From assembly GCA_038239195.1 (NCBI GenBank), contig JBBSEZ010000090.1, positions 1 to 26,650 of the forward strand: 26,650 nt of DNA, written 5' to 3'. The position numbers and the translations under genes are program-made. Every line of letters starts with the position of its first letter. The stretch's first letter is position 1. The stretch comes from JBBSEZ01 sp038239195. GTDB taxonomy: Bacteria > Planctomycetota > Planctomycetia > Gemmatales > Gemmataceae. Of this stretch, positions 1 to 8,409 are shown one piece after another. The notes beneath the pieces were generated by a model. The model saw nothing but the letters and a program-made list of their open reading frames with translations, had not been told where the DNA came from and searched no databases.

Positions 1-20
1 CCACGCGGCGAAAGGTGCGC

Positions 21-44
21 GTGGGCCTCGAAGACTCGGCCCAC
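21..44. repeat. short inverted repeat upstream of mfd
   Basis: GTGGGCC at 21-27 is the exact reverse complement of GGCCCAC at 38-44, with a short spacer. It lies in the noncoding stretch before the mfd promoter. It could be the edge of a dispersed palindromic repeat or the terminator remnant of a gene to the left of the window. The arms are only 7 bp, so the call is weak. Confidence 0.3.
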
Positions 45-68
45 CCTACGCCCTCGTCGCACCTGATC

Positions 69-99
69 TGGCAAAGCCCCACCCCTTCCCCCGTATAAT
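69..99 (+). promoter_or_regulatory. sigma-70-type promoter of mfd
   Basis: A perfect -10 hexamer TATAAT lies at 94-99 in otherwise GC-rich DNA. The best -35 candidate is TGGCAA at 69-74, with a long 19-bp spacer, so the -35 is uncertain. Transcription would start near 106, giving a very short leader that is almost entirely the ribosome binding site (AGGAGG at 106-111). Confidence 0.5.
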
Positions 100-120
100 G
101 GAGGGAGGAGGAGCTCGCCT

Positions 121-3100
121 GTGGTACACGCCATCTTACCTGCCGTGGACACCCTGTCCGACCTGCGCAACTTGCTCTCCCGCACCGAAGGCTTCCCGGC
201 CGTCCTCGCCGCCCTCGAGCGCGGCGACAGCGCCACCGTGGACGGCGCCTGGGGCTCGTCGGCCGCCCTCGCCATCGGCGCGCTCGCCGAGGGGCCCTCG
301 CCCACCGTGCTCGTCGTCCTCGCCCACCCGCGCGACCTCGACGGCTGGGCCGGCGACCTGGCCAGCTTTAGCGGCGCCCGCCCGGTGCTGTTCCCCGCCT
401 GGGACAACCAGCCCGGCGCCGGCCCGCTCGACGAGGTCGCCGGCCAGCGCCTCCGCCTGCTCAAGCAGTTCGAGGGCCCGAGCCCGCCGCGCCTCGTCCT
501 CGCCACCTTCCAGGCCCTCTTGCAGCCCGTGCCCGACCGCGCCCAACTCGCCGTCAACCGGCGCACGCTGCGCGCCGGCGAGAGCATCGACCTCGAAGAG
601 CTCGTTGGCTGGCTCGTCGCGCACGGCTACCGCCACACCGACGCCGTCGAGCTCCCCGGCGAATTCAGCCGTCGCGGCGGCATCCTCGACCTGTTCTCCC
701 CCGACGCCGACGCCCCCCATCGGCTCGAACTGTTTGGCGACGAGATCGAGTCGCTGCGCCAGTTCGCCCCCGACACCCAGCGCAGCCTCGGCACCGTGGC
801 GTTCGTCGAAGTGACCGGGGCCAGCGCGGTGGGCATCGACGCGCAATCCGCACCGCTCACCGGGCACTTCTGCAATTACCTCCCGGCCGGCTCGTGGAGT
901 GTTCTTGTCGAGGCCGATGAACTGCACGAGCAGGGCAAGCACTACCTCCAGCGCGTCAGCGACCTGACGGGACTGTTCACCGTCGAGGGGGCGTTCAAGC
1001 AACTGCTCCGCTTCCCGAGCGTGAAGGTATCGACCCTGCCCAGCCCGTCGGTCGAGGCGACGTGCCACCTGCGCGTCGAGTCGGTCGAGCGCTTCGGCGG
1101 CGACGTGGCGCGCGTGCGCGACGAGCTGGACGCCATCGCCGCCCAGGACCACGTGCTGATCGCCTGCCAAAACGAGCCCGAGTGCAAGCGCCTGGGCGAG
1201 GTCCTCGCCGCGGGCCGCCTGGCCCAGTCCGAGCGTTTGCGCCTCGTCACCGGGCACGTGCGGGCCGGCTTCCGGCTGATCGACCCCGGCCTCGGGGGCG
1301 TGGTGGTGCTAGGTGGGCAGGAGCTGTTTCACCGCGAGGAGGTGCGCCAGGTGCTGCCGCGCCGGCGCCTCGAGTCGCGGGCCATCGACAGCTTCCTCGA
1401 CCTCGCCGAGGGCGACCTCGTCGTTCACGTCAGCCACGGCATCGCGCGCTACCGCGGGATGCAGCTCCTCGACAAGACGAACAGCCCGGCAAGGCCCGGC
1501 GCCAGGCCCGGCCGCAACACCGAGGAACATCTGATCCTGGAGTTCCGCGACGGGGTGCGCGTCTACGTGCCGGCGTCGAAGATCGACCTTGTGCAGAAGT
1601 ACGTCGGCGGGGCCTCGGCCGAGCCGGAGCTGTCGAAGTTCGGCGGGACGAGCTGGCAGAACCGCAAGGCCAAGGTGCAGGAGGCCGTCCTCGACCTGGC
1701 CAGCGACATGGTGCAGTTGCAGGCGGTGCGCGCCGCCCAGCCCGGCACCGCCTACCCGCCCGACACCGAATGGCAGGGCGAGTTCGAGGCCGCCTTCCCC
1801 TACCAGGAGACGCCCGACCAGCTCACCACGCTCGGCGAGCTCAAGGCCGACATGGAGCGCCCCCGGCCGATGGACCGCCTCATCTGCGGCGACGTCGGCT
1901 ACGGCAAGACGGAGCTGGCCATCCGCGCCGCCTTCAAGGCCATCGACAACGGCCGGCAGGTCGCCGTGCTCGTGCCCACCACCATCCTCGCCGAACAGCA
2001 CTATCGCACCTTTTCCCAGCGCCTGGCGGAGTACCCCTTCGTCGTCGAGTGCCTGAGCCGCTTCCGCTCCGGCGCCGAGCAAAAGCGCATCGTCGAGCGC
2101 CTCAAGAAGGGCGGGGTGGACGTCATCATTGGAACGCATCGTCTGGTGAGCGCCGACGTCCACTTCAAGGACCTGGGGCTGGTCATCATCGACGAGGAGC
2201 AGCGCTTCGGCGTCGATCACAAGGAGCGGCTCAAGCGCCTGCGCCAGCAGGTGGACGTTCTCACCCTGACGGCGACGCCCATCCCGCGCACGCTGCACCT
2301 GTCGCTGCTGGGCATTCGCGACATCTCCAACCTGGAAACTCCGCCACCGGACCGGCTCGCCATCGAGACGCGCATCGTGCGCTTCGACGCCCCGCTCATC
2401 CGCCACGCCATCCTCCGCGAGCTCAACCGCGAGGGGCAGATCTACTTCGTCCACAACCGCGTGCAGAACATCCACGAGATCGCGCAGCGCGTCGCGGGCA
2501 TCGTGCCCGAGGCGAGCTACGCAGTCGTCCACGGGCAGATGGGGGAGGGCGAGCTGGAGCGCGAGATGCTGCGTTTCGTGCGCCGCGAGGCCGACGTGCT
2601 GGTGGCGACGACGATCATCGAGAGCGGGCTGGACATCCCCAACGCCAACACCATCTTCATCAACCAGGCCGACAACTACGGCCTGGCCGACCTCCACCAG
2701 CTGCGCGGCCGGGTGGGCCGCTACAAGCACCGCGCCTACGCCTACATGCTGCTCGACGGTAGCAAGTCGGTCACGCCGACCGCCACGCGCCGGCTCAAGG
2801 CGATCGAGGAGTTCACCGAGTTGGGGGCGGGCTTCAAGATCGCCCTGCGCGACCTGGAGATCCGCGGCGCGGGCAACATCCTCGGCACGCAGCAGAGCGG
2901 GCACATCGCGTCCGTCGGCTACGAGATGTACTGCCAGCTATTGGAGAACGCGGTGCGCCAGCTCAAGAGCCTGCCGATCCGCAGCCCGCTCGAGGTGACG
3001 CTCGACCTGCCCTGGGCGAGCTTCCTGCCGCGCGACTACGTGACGGGCCAGCGCCTGCGCATCGAGGTCTATCGGCGATTGGCCCGGGTGCGAAAGCTGG

Positions 3101-3432
3101 AGCGCCTGGCCGACTTTCGGCAGGAAATGCGCGAGCGCTTCGGCCCGGTGCCCGAGTCGGCCGAGTGGCTGCTGCGCCTGGCCGAGCTGCGCATGTTGGC
3201 GGCGCGCTGGAAGATCGCGACGGTGCATCTCGAAGGGCCGGGCGAGCCGAGCGGCGAGCCGACGTATGCAGTGCTGGGCTACCGTAACGCCAGGCGCGTC
3301 AAGGAGCTGGCAGAGCGGGCGCGGGGCCGGCTGCGCATCGTCGATGAGGAGAGCGCGTACTTCCGCCTCGAGCCGGAGGAGATGCCCCAGCAGGGGCTCT
3401 ACGAGGCGCTCAGGCAGTTGCTGCGGCCGTGA
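121..3432 (+). CDS. mfd: transcription-repair coupling factor Mfd
   Basis: Mfd is a cytoplasmic ATP-driven DNA translocase. It pushes or removes RNA polymerase stalled at lesions and recruits the UvrABC excision machinery. The 1103-residue product has the usual full-length order: a UvrB-like N-terminal module, a CarD-like RNA-polymerase-interacting domain (starts near residue 430, DLVVHVSHGIARY), then an SF2 helicase core and a C-terminal TRCF domain (about 950-1050). The core has Walker A GDVGYGKTE at 590-598, the DEEQ box at 691-694, the TATPIPRT motif, IESGLDIPNANT and QLRGRVGR. The start is GTG at 121, supported by AGGAGG at 106-111 and a TATAAT box just upstream. The next gene is convergent, so mfd is probably monocistronic. 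No key motif is missing. Confidence 0.97.
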   Translation: MVHAILPAVDTLSDLRNLLSRTEGFPAVLAALERGDSATVDGAWGSSAALAIGALAEGPSPTVLVVLAHPRDLDGWAGDLASFSGARPVLFPAWDNQPGAGPLDEVAGQRLRLLKQFEGPSPPRLVLATFQALLQPVPDRAQLAVNRRTLRAGESIDLEELVGWLVAHGYRHTDAVELPGEFSRRGGILDLFSPDADAPHRLELFGDEIESLRQFAPDTQRSLGTVAFVEVTGASAVGIDAQSAPLTGHFCNYLPAGSWSVLVEADELHEQGKHYLQRVSDLTGLFTVEGAFKQLLRFPSVKVSTLPSPSVEATCHLRVESVERFGGDVARVRDELDAIAAQDHVLIACQNEPECKRLGEVLAAGRLAQSERLRLVTGHVRAGFRLIDPGLGGVVVLGGQELFHREEVRQVLPRRRLESRAIDSFLDLAEGDLVVHVSHGIARYRGMQLLDKTNSPARPGARPGRNTEEHLILEFRDGVRVYVPASKIDLVQKYVGGASAEPELSKFGGTSWQNRKAKVQEAVLDLASDMVQLQAVRAAQPGTAYPPDTEWQGEFEAAFPYQETPDQLTTLGELKADMERPRPMDRLICGDVGYGKTELAIRAAFKAIDNGRQVAVLVPTTILAEQHYRTFSQRLAEYPFVVECLSRFRSGAEQKRIVERLKKGGVDVIIGTHRLVSADVHFKDLGLVIIDEEQRFGVDHKERLKRLRQQVDVLTLTATPIPRTLHLSLLGIRDISNLETPPPDRLAIETRIVRFDAPLIRHAILRELNREGQIYFVHNRVQNIHEIAQRVAGIVPEASYAVVHGQMGEGELEREMLRFVRREADVLVATTIIESGLDIPNANTIFINQADNYGLADLHQLRGRVGRYKHRAYAYMLLDGSKSVTPTATRRLKAIEEFTELGAGFKIALRDLEIRGAGNILGTQQSGHIASVGYEMYCQLLENAVRQLKSLPIRSPLEVTLDLPWASFLPRDYVTGQRLRIEVYRRLARVRKLERLADFRQEMRERFGPVPESAEWLLRLAELRMLAARWKIATVHLEGPGEPSGEPTYAVLGYRNARRVKELAERARGRLRIVDEESAYFRLEPEEMPQQGLYEALRQLLRP

Positions 3433-3482
3433 GGGGGCGAGGGGCCGAACATGGCCGGAATGGCAGGAGGAAACGGCCCGTA

Positions 3483-3570
3483 GGACGGCTCTCCCGAGCC
3501 GTCCTGCACCCCGTAGGACGGCTCTCCCGAGCCGTCCCCCATTCGGCAGGACGGCTCTCCCGAGCCGTCC
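3483..3570. repeat. three identical hairpin repeats at 33-bp period
   Basis: Three exact copies of a 22-bp palindrome lie at 3483-3504, 3516-3537 and 3549-3570. Each is GGACGGCTC, loop TCCC, then GAGCCGTCC, so the stem is a perfect 9 bp. The copies begin exactly 33 bp apart and are separated by 11-bp spacers that differ in sequence. They fill the gap between the convergent genes mfd and the FGE-like gene, so they could act as a bidirectional transcription end. No T-tract follows, so classic intrinsic termination is not shown. A related core recurs at 17798-17848, suggesting a dispersed REP-like family. Confidence 0.85.
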
Positions 3571-3600
3571 TGCGGGGGATGGGTTTTCCTGCCGACCGCC

Positions 3601-4497
3601 TCACGACACGCGCCGGAGGGCCGCGAAGTCGCACGCCACGCGGAAGCCGCGCCGGTTGATGCGGAAGTGGGCCCAGCTCCCCTTGCGGCCCGCCGACCGG
3701 CAGCGGGCCGCGCCCGTCGTCCACGCCCCCCCGCGCACCACGCGCAGCGTGCCCCGTTCCGGGCCACGCGGGTCGCGCCGCGGGGAGCGCTCGTAGTAGC
3801 GCTCGCCGTGCCAGTCGGCGCACCACTCGAAGACGTTGCCGTGCATGTCGTACAGCCCCCAGGCATTCGGCGGATAGGAGCGAACGGCGGTCGTCTGCCC
3901 CATAAAGGGCCCGGGAAGGGCCCCTCCATGGGGCTGCGATCCGTCGAAGTTGGCCTGGGCCGAGGAGAGCGCGTCGCCGAAGGCGAACGCCGTCGTGGTG
4001 CCGGCGCGGCAGGCGTGCTCCCACTCCGCCTCGGTCGGCAGGCGATAGGGCAGGCCGCGCTGGCCGCTCAGCCAGGCGCAGAAGGCGATGGCGTCGTTCC
4101 AGCTCACGCAGGTGACGGGGCAATCGTCGGTCTGCTCGAAGCCGGGCGCCTCCCAGGTGCATTGGGGGAGTTGGAGCCACTTCCGGGGCCCGAGTTGGTA
4201 GCAATAGGCGCCCGTGCCGTCGCGCTCGCCCTCGGTGCGATAGCCGGTCGCTTCGATGAAGCGACGGAACTGGCCGACGGTTACGGGCGCTGCGCCCAGG
4301 GCGAACGAGCGGCCGATCTCGACGCGATGGTCGGGGCCCTCGCTGAGGACGCCGCGCGACCACCAGGGCTCGGTGCCGAGGCGGAGCAGGCGCCGGCGCT
4401 CGGCCGCGCTCGTCCCCATCACGAGCTCGCCCGCAGGCACGCTCACCAGTTCGATGCCGAGCGCCGCGCACGGCGGCTGCACAGGTCGCGCCTGCAT
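3601..4497 (-). CDS. SUMF1/FGE-like protein (formylglycine-generating enzyme fold)
   Basis: The 298-residue product is a single FGE-sulfatase (SUMF1/EgtB/PvdO) domain. Visible family motifs are VPAGELVMG (20-28), PVTVGQFRRFIEATGY (71-86), CPVTCVSWNDAIAFCAWL (126-143), RLPTEAEWEHACRAG (152-166), NAWGLYDMHGNVFEWCADW (211-229), RVVRGGAW (252-259) and GFRVA (284-288). True FGE oxidises sulfatase cysteines using two copper-binding cysteines just after the RGGSW motif. Here that stretch (260-271) has neither at the expected positions, so sulfatase maturation is unlikely and the reaction is unknown. The ATG at 4497 was chosen over longer in-frame extensions because GAGGAGG lies 4 nt upstream. No signal peptide is visible. 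It is divergent from the ECF sigma gene and convergent with mfd. Confidence 0.88.
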   Translation of the reverse strand: MQARPVQPPCAALGIELVSVPAGELVMGTSAAERRRLLRLGTEPWWSRGVLSEGPDHRVEIGRSFALGAAPVTVGQFRRFIEATGYRTEGERDGTGAYCYQLGPRKWLQLPQCTWEAPGFEQTDDCPVTCVSWNDAIAFCAWLSGQRGLPYRLPTEAEWEHACRAGTTTAFAFGDALSSAQANFDGSQPHGGALPGPFMGQTTAVRSYPPNAWGLYDMHGNVFEWCADWHGERYYERSPRRDPRGPERGTLRVVRGGAWTTGAARCRSAGRKGSWAHFRINRRGFRVACDFAALRRVS

Positions 4498-4517
4498 GGG
4501 CCCTCCTCGTTCTGGCG

Positions 4518-4585
4518 GGCGAGCGGGGGTCGTAGGCGCCCCGGTTGAAGGCGCCTCCAACAGGGGGCTTACGTCCCCGCTCGCC
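4518..4585. repeat. imperfect palindrome upstream of ECF sigma gene
   Basis: The left arm GGCGAGCGGGGGTCGTAGGC (from 4518) pairs with GCTTACGTCCCCGCTCGCC (4567-4585) with a few mismatches. An inner GGCGCC pair lies at 4535-4540 and 4550-4555. It sits in the divergent intergenic region and ends exactly where the TTGACT -35 element of the sigma-gene promoter begins. It looks like a dispersed REP-type element, though an operator role is possible from its position. Confidence 0.55.
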
Positions 4586-4613
4586 TTGACTCTTGGCGCG
4601 GCGCGCGTAGGAT
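4586..4613 (+). promoter_or_regulatory. promoter of the sigma-kinase operon
   Basis: TTGACT at 4586-4591 and TAGGAT at 4608-4613 are separated by 16 bp, a good match to a housekeeping sigma promoter. Transcription would start near 4620, leaving a leader of about 115 nt before the ATG at 4735. It therefore appears not to depend on an ECF-type promoter. Confidence 0.5.
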
Positions 4614-4734
4614 GGGCGTGTTGTGACCTCTCGCTCATCCCCTCTTCCGCTTCGCGTGGGTGCCGCCCGCGGCACCTGTCTGACAGCCCTACGAGGGCCG
4701 CGAGCGATTTTCCCAACATTTCCCGGAGCGAGCG

Positions 4735-5427
4735 ATGACTACCGAGCCCGGCGAGATCACCCTGTTGCTGCGCCGCTGCGCCAACGAGGACGACGAGGAG
4801 GCGCGCGAGCGGCTTTATCGCCTCGTCGAGCCCGAGCTGCGTCAGGCGGCCCGGCAGCGCCTGCGCCGCAACAGCGCCGAACCGCTCCTCCAGACGACCC
4901 TCCTCATCGACGAGGCGTTCATGCGCCTCGTCCTGCGCGGCGGGCCGCGCGACGCCCACGACCGCAGCCAGTGCGAGAACCACCGGCACTTCTACCGCGC
5001 CGCCACGCGCGTCATGCGCAACCTGCGCATCGACGTGGCCCGCTGGCGGCTGCGCCAGCCCGGCGCGCTGATCGACGAGGCCGAGCCGCCCGACGGCTGG
5101 CAGGCCCCCGCGGGGGCCAACCTCGAAACCGAGGAGCTCCTGCTGGCCATCGACGCCGCCTTGATCGAACTGGCGAAGGTCAATCGTCGGGCCGTCGCCG
5201 CGTTCGAGCTGCGCTACTTCGGCGACCAGGTGTTGGACCTGGGGAGCCCGGCTGAGGGCGCCCGGTTGCCCTCGCCGCTCGACCGCCCCATGCGCTATCA
5301 GGAGGTGGCCGACGTCCTCGGCGTCAGCGTCAGCACGGCGCATCGCTTCTGCCAGCAGGCCGACGATTTCATCCGCCCGCGCCTGAGCGGTTTCTACCCC
5401 GGCGCCCGCGAGGAACTCAGCCCATGA
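4735..5427 (+). CDS. ECF-type RNA polymerase sigma factor
   Basis: This 230-residue protein is a sigma-70 family ECF factor of the type expanded in planctomycetes (Pfam Sigma70_ECF family). It would direct RNA polymerase to a specific set of promoters. Region 2 covers about residues 5-105 (LLLRRCANEDDEEARERLYR; FYRAATRVMRNLRIDVARWR). Region 4 covers about 140-225, with the helix-turn-helix YQEVADVLGVSVSTAHRFCQQ. An unusual proline- and glycine-rich insert of about 20 residues lies between ELRYFG and the helix-turn-helix. The start ATG at 4735 has a weak GGAG nearby. The stop overlaps the next ATG as ATGA, so translation is coupled to the Ser/Thr kinase, the likely regulator. No anti-sigma gene is seen. 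Confidence 0.92.
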   Translation: MTTEPGEITLLLRRCANEDDEEARERLYRLVEPELRQAARQRLRRNSAEPLLQTTLLIDEAFMRLVLRGGPRDAHDRSQCENHRHFYRAATRVMRNLRIDVARWRLRQPGALIDEAEPPDGWQAPAGANLETEELLLAIDAALIELAKVNRRAVAAFELRYFGDQVLDLGSPAEGARLPSPLDRPMRYQEVADVLGVSVSTAHRFCQQADDFIRPRLSGFYPGAREELSP

Positions 5428-8360
5428 GCCCCGAAGAACACGACCGCCTGGTGGACGAGCTGGTGAGCCGGCTGGGAGAAAGGCCCGCCGAGGAGCGCGC
5501 CCGCATCCTCGCCGACGTCCGGCAACAGTGGCCGGCGGTCGCCGACGCCGCGGGCTCGATCGTGGCCGACAACCTCGGCGAAGGCACCACCGACTTTGAC
5601 CGGGAGATTTTTCGGCCCTCCGTTGCCCTGGCGGCCGATTTGATGGGGCCCGGGGCCGCGCTCCCCAGGCCGTTCGGCGATTACGACCTGGGCCCGTTGA
5701 TCGGCAGCGGCGGCACCGGGCCCGTCTACGAAGCCACCCAGCGCAGTCTGGGGCGGCCGGTGGCGCTGAAGGTCATCCCGTCCGGACAGTTCATTACCTC
5801 CGGCGGGATGGAGCGCCTTCGCCACGAAGGGCGCATGATGGCGCGCCTGACGCACGACCACATCGTGCGCGTCTACGAGGTCGGCCACGTGGGCGACTGG
5901 ACCTACCTGAGCATGGAGCGCATCGCCGGCCAGGACCTGCAAAAGGCATTCGACGGCCCTGCTCGCCCGTGGAAGCTGGACGAGCTCGCGGGCCAGCGCC
6001 GCGCGGCGCGGTGGGCCCTGGCGCTGGCCGAGGCGATGCAGCACGCGCACGACCGCGGGGTGCAGCACCTCGACCTCAAGCCGAGCAACGTGCTCGTCGG
6101 CCCCCTCGACCGCCCGCTCCTGGTCGATTTCGGCCTGGCCGTGCGCCTCGCCGAAGGCGGGGTGGTCGCGGGCGGTTCCCCGCTCTACATGGCCCCGGAG
6201 ATGGCCCGGGCCGCCCTGGCGAGCGAGGCCCTGCGCCTGGAATCGGCCACCGCCGAACGTGCCCTGTGCCGCCTCGACGTCTACGGGCTGGGGACCATCC
6301 TCTACTACCTGCTCGCCGGCGCCGCCCCCGTCGAGGAGCGCGCCGAGGACCGGGGCCTCTCCTCCGCGGATCGCTGCGAGCGCATCTGCCGGCGCGTCGC
6401 CGCCGGCGAGATCGTCCCGCTCCGCCTGCGAAATCCGCGCGTGAACCGCACCCTGGAGAGCATCTGCCTGCGCTGCCTGTCGCGCGAGGCGGAGGGGCGC
6501 TACGAGTCGGCCGCGGCGCTGGCGGCCGACCTGCGCAACTGGCTGACGCATCGGCCTACCAGCGCCAGGCCCTACCCGCCCTGGGAGCGCGCGGGGATGT
6601 GGGGCCGGCGCAACTGGGCCGGGCTGGGGGTCGGCGCGCTGGCCGCCCTGGCGCTGCTGGCGGGGGCCTTCGCGGGCCTGTCTCGCTTCAACGAAGCGGG
6701 GGCCCGGGCGGTCGCGGCGGAGGCACTCACCAACGAGGCGGAGGCCCGCGCCGGCACCGCCGAGGCCCAGGCCACCGCCGCGAAGGCGAACGCGCTGGCC
6801 AGCGCCACGCGCGCCGCCGCGGAGAAAGAGAAACGCGAGCGTGCGGAGAAGGACGCCTTCCAGCAGCTAGTCGATTCCGCGAGGCGGGCTGCGCAGCGCG
6901 GCGATTTTCGCACCGCCGAGGAGCTCTACGCGCGTGTCCTGGCGAACGGGGAACTGGCCGGAAGCCCGGCCCAGCGCCGGCGCCTGGAAGTGGAGCGGCT
7001 GGGCGGTTGGTTTGTGTTGAAGAACCGCGACGAGCTCGCGGCCGCGCTCGCGCGCTTCCCCCGGGACGAGCTCGGGCCGGACGAGGCCAAAGTGTTGCTG
7101 TACCAGGGCGACCTGGCGCTGAGCGAAGGTGGGGGCGCCTCCCGGGGGCGCCAGTTGGTGGCCCAGGCCCTGGCGCGGCGACAACTGAGCGACGCGGACA
7201 CGGCCTACGCGGCCGGGTTGTTGGCGGGACGAGCGACCGACGCCGTGGCGTGGTTTCACAAGGCCCTCGACCGCGACCCCTTCCACCAGCGCGCGCACAG
7301 CGCCTTGCTCGTGGCCCTGCTCGTTCGCTGCGACCTCGCCGAGGTGCGGCGACAGGCCGGGTCGATGAAGCGCATCTTCCCCGACGACGCCACTCCCTAC
7401 GCCGTCGAGGCGTGGACGTTCCTCCTCGAGGGCGACCTCCCCTCGTGTCTGGCGCAGGTCGATCATTTGCGCCCGCGCCTGGGAGAGGATCGTTGGCGAA
7501 GGAGCCGGGCGTTCTTCCAGCAACTGGGCGACCTCATCGCTCTGGCCGAGAAGGTGGAGAGCTACGACGATGCTCTCCCGATCGTGCTGCGCGTGCTCCG
7601 GATGCCCCAGATCGGCAACGCGCTGACCGAGCCATTCAGCTTCAACGTCCCGACCATCGATCGGCTGATGCAAGCGGCGGAATCGGTGGCGGCGGCCCAC
7701 GCTACGTGGAAGTTCGGCTTCCGCGATTCGGCGGTGGAGCGCTTGCACGAAGCGGCCGAGAACTTCCCCGAAGGGATGCTGTTCACGCTGGCCGGCACCA
7801 TCCGGCTCGAGCAAGCCATGCGACTGGAAAAGGCCAAGAAGTATCCCGAGGCCCTGCGCGCCATGGCCGAGAGCGGCGAACTGTGGTACGAGAGCGCCCG
7901 GTCCCCCACGATCGCGCCCCGCTCGCCGCACCGCTACGCGGCCCGTTTCTGGGGGGGCTTCTTCGATCAGCAGCTCGTCGGGCTTTTCGCGCACTACAAG
8001 GTCGCCGACCCCTTCCCCGCCCGCGAGCGGCGCTGGCGCGAGCACCTCCCGACGCTGCTCGTCGAGGGCCGGGCGCACCCCAAGGCGCGCGCAAGCCTGA
8101 TGGCAAGTGGGGCCTTGAAGCTGGGCCCGGAGGCGGCCCGAATGCTGCTCGGGGATTGGGCGCTGGACGAGCCGCACAACCCGGCCCCGCTTCGCCTGCG
8201 AGCGTGGATGGAGTTGCGCGACGGCCAGTACGGGGCGGCGCTGACGTGCGCCGAGGCGGTGCTGAAAAAGGTCAAGAACGATCCGGAAATGATCAAGGTG
8301 CGAATCGTGGCGCGCGAGGGGCTGGCGAAGTCGCTGCGGACGCGCGGGGAGGGCCCGTGA
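5424..8360 (+). CDS. membrane Ser/Thr protein kinase with C-terminal TPR-like region
   Basis: The 978-residue protein has a cytoplasmic N-terminal region, a PknB-type kinase domain (about 86-375), one membrane span (about 398-419), an Ala/Glu-rich coiled-coil stretch (425-480) and a long helical C-terminus with TPR-like repeats, presumably on the other side of the membrane. Kinase motifs are the glycine loop GSGGTG (94-99), VALK with Lys116, HLDLKPSN (215-222), DFG (235-237) and APE (257-259). Catalytic Asp217, Lys219 and Asn222 are present, but the usual Arg of HRD is Leu216, so it is a non-RD kinase. It probably does not need activation-loop phosphorylation in the classical way. The gene overlaps the ECF sigma gene by 4 bp (ATGA), so the kinase probably controls that sigma factor; this is inferred from context and from known sigma-kinase pairs in planctomycetes. 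Confidence 0.93.
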   Translation: MSPEEHDRLVDELVSRLGERPAEERARILADVRQQWPAVADAAGSIVADNLGEGTTDFDREIFRPSVALAADLMGPGAALPRPFGDYDLGPLIGSGGTGPVYEATQRSLGRPVALKVIPSGQFITSGGMERLRHEGRMMARLTHDHIVRVYEVGHVGDWTYLSMERIAGQDLQKAFDGPARPWKLDELAGQRRAARWALALAEAMQHAHDRGVQHLDLKPSNVLVGPLDRPLLVDFGLAVRLAEGGVVAGGSPLYMAPEMARAALASEALRLESATAERALCRLDVYGLGTILYYLLAGAAPVEERAEDRGLSSADRCERICRRVAAGEIVPLRLRNPRVNRTLESICLRCLSREAEGRYESAAALAADLRNWLTHRPTSARPYPPWERAGMWGRRNWAGLGVGALAALALLAGAFAGLSRFNEAGARAVAAEALTNEAEARAGTAEAQATAAKANALASATRAAAEKEKRERAEKDAFQQLVDSARRAAQRGDFRTAEELYARVLANGELAGSPAQRRRLEVERLGGWFVLKNRDELAAALARFPRDELGPDEAKVLLYQGDLALSEGGGASRGRQLVAQALARRQLSDADTAYAAGLLAGRATDAVAWFHKALDRDPFHQRAHSALLVALLVRCDLAEVRRQAGSMKRIFPDDATPYAVEAWTFLLEGDLPSCLAQVDHLRPRLGEDRWRRSRAFFQQLGDLIALAEKVESYDDALPIVLRVLRMPQIGNALTEPFSFNVPTIDRLMQAAESVAAAHATWKFGFRDSAVERLHEAAENFPEGMLFTLAGTIRLEQAMRLEKAKKYPEALRAMAESGELWYESARSPTIAPRSPHRYAARFWGGFFDQQLVGLFAHYKVADPFPARERRWREHLPTLLVEGRAHPKARASLMASGALKLGPEAARMLLGDWALDEPHNPAPLRLRAWMELRDGQYGAALTCAEAVLKKVKNDPEMIKVRIVAREGLAKSLRTRGEGP

Positions 8361-8409
8361 CGGGGAGGCCCACCCTCCACCTCGTCCGTCTCAAGCATCA
8401 AGGGGCTCA

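Noticed and set aside
1062..2762. Long open frames antisense and out of frame within mfd
   Set aside because: They are arginine- and proline-rich or show no domain; they arise from the high GC content and lie over a fully convincing mfd.
3483..3570. CRISPR array
   Set aside because: Repeats are 22-bp perfect palindromes with only 11-bp spacers in three copies, and no cas genes are near.
4498..5343. N-terminal extension of the FGE-like frame across the ECF sigma gene
   Set aside because: The frame is open by chance; the ATG at 4497 has a strong ribosome binding site and begins the recognisable domain.
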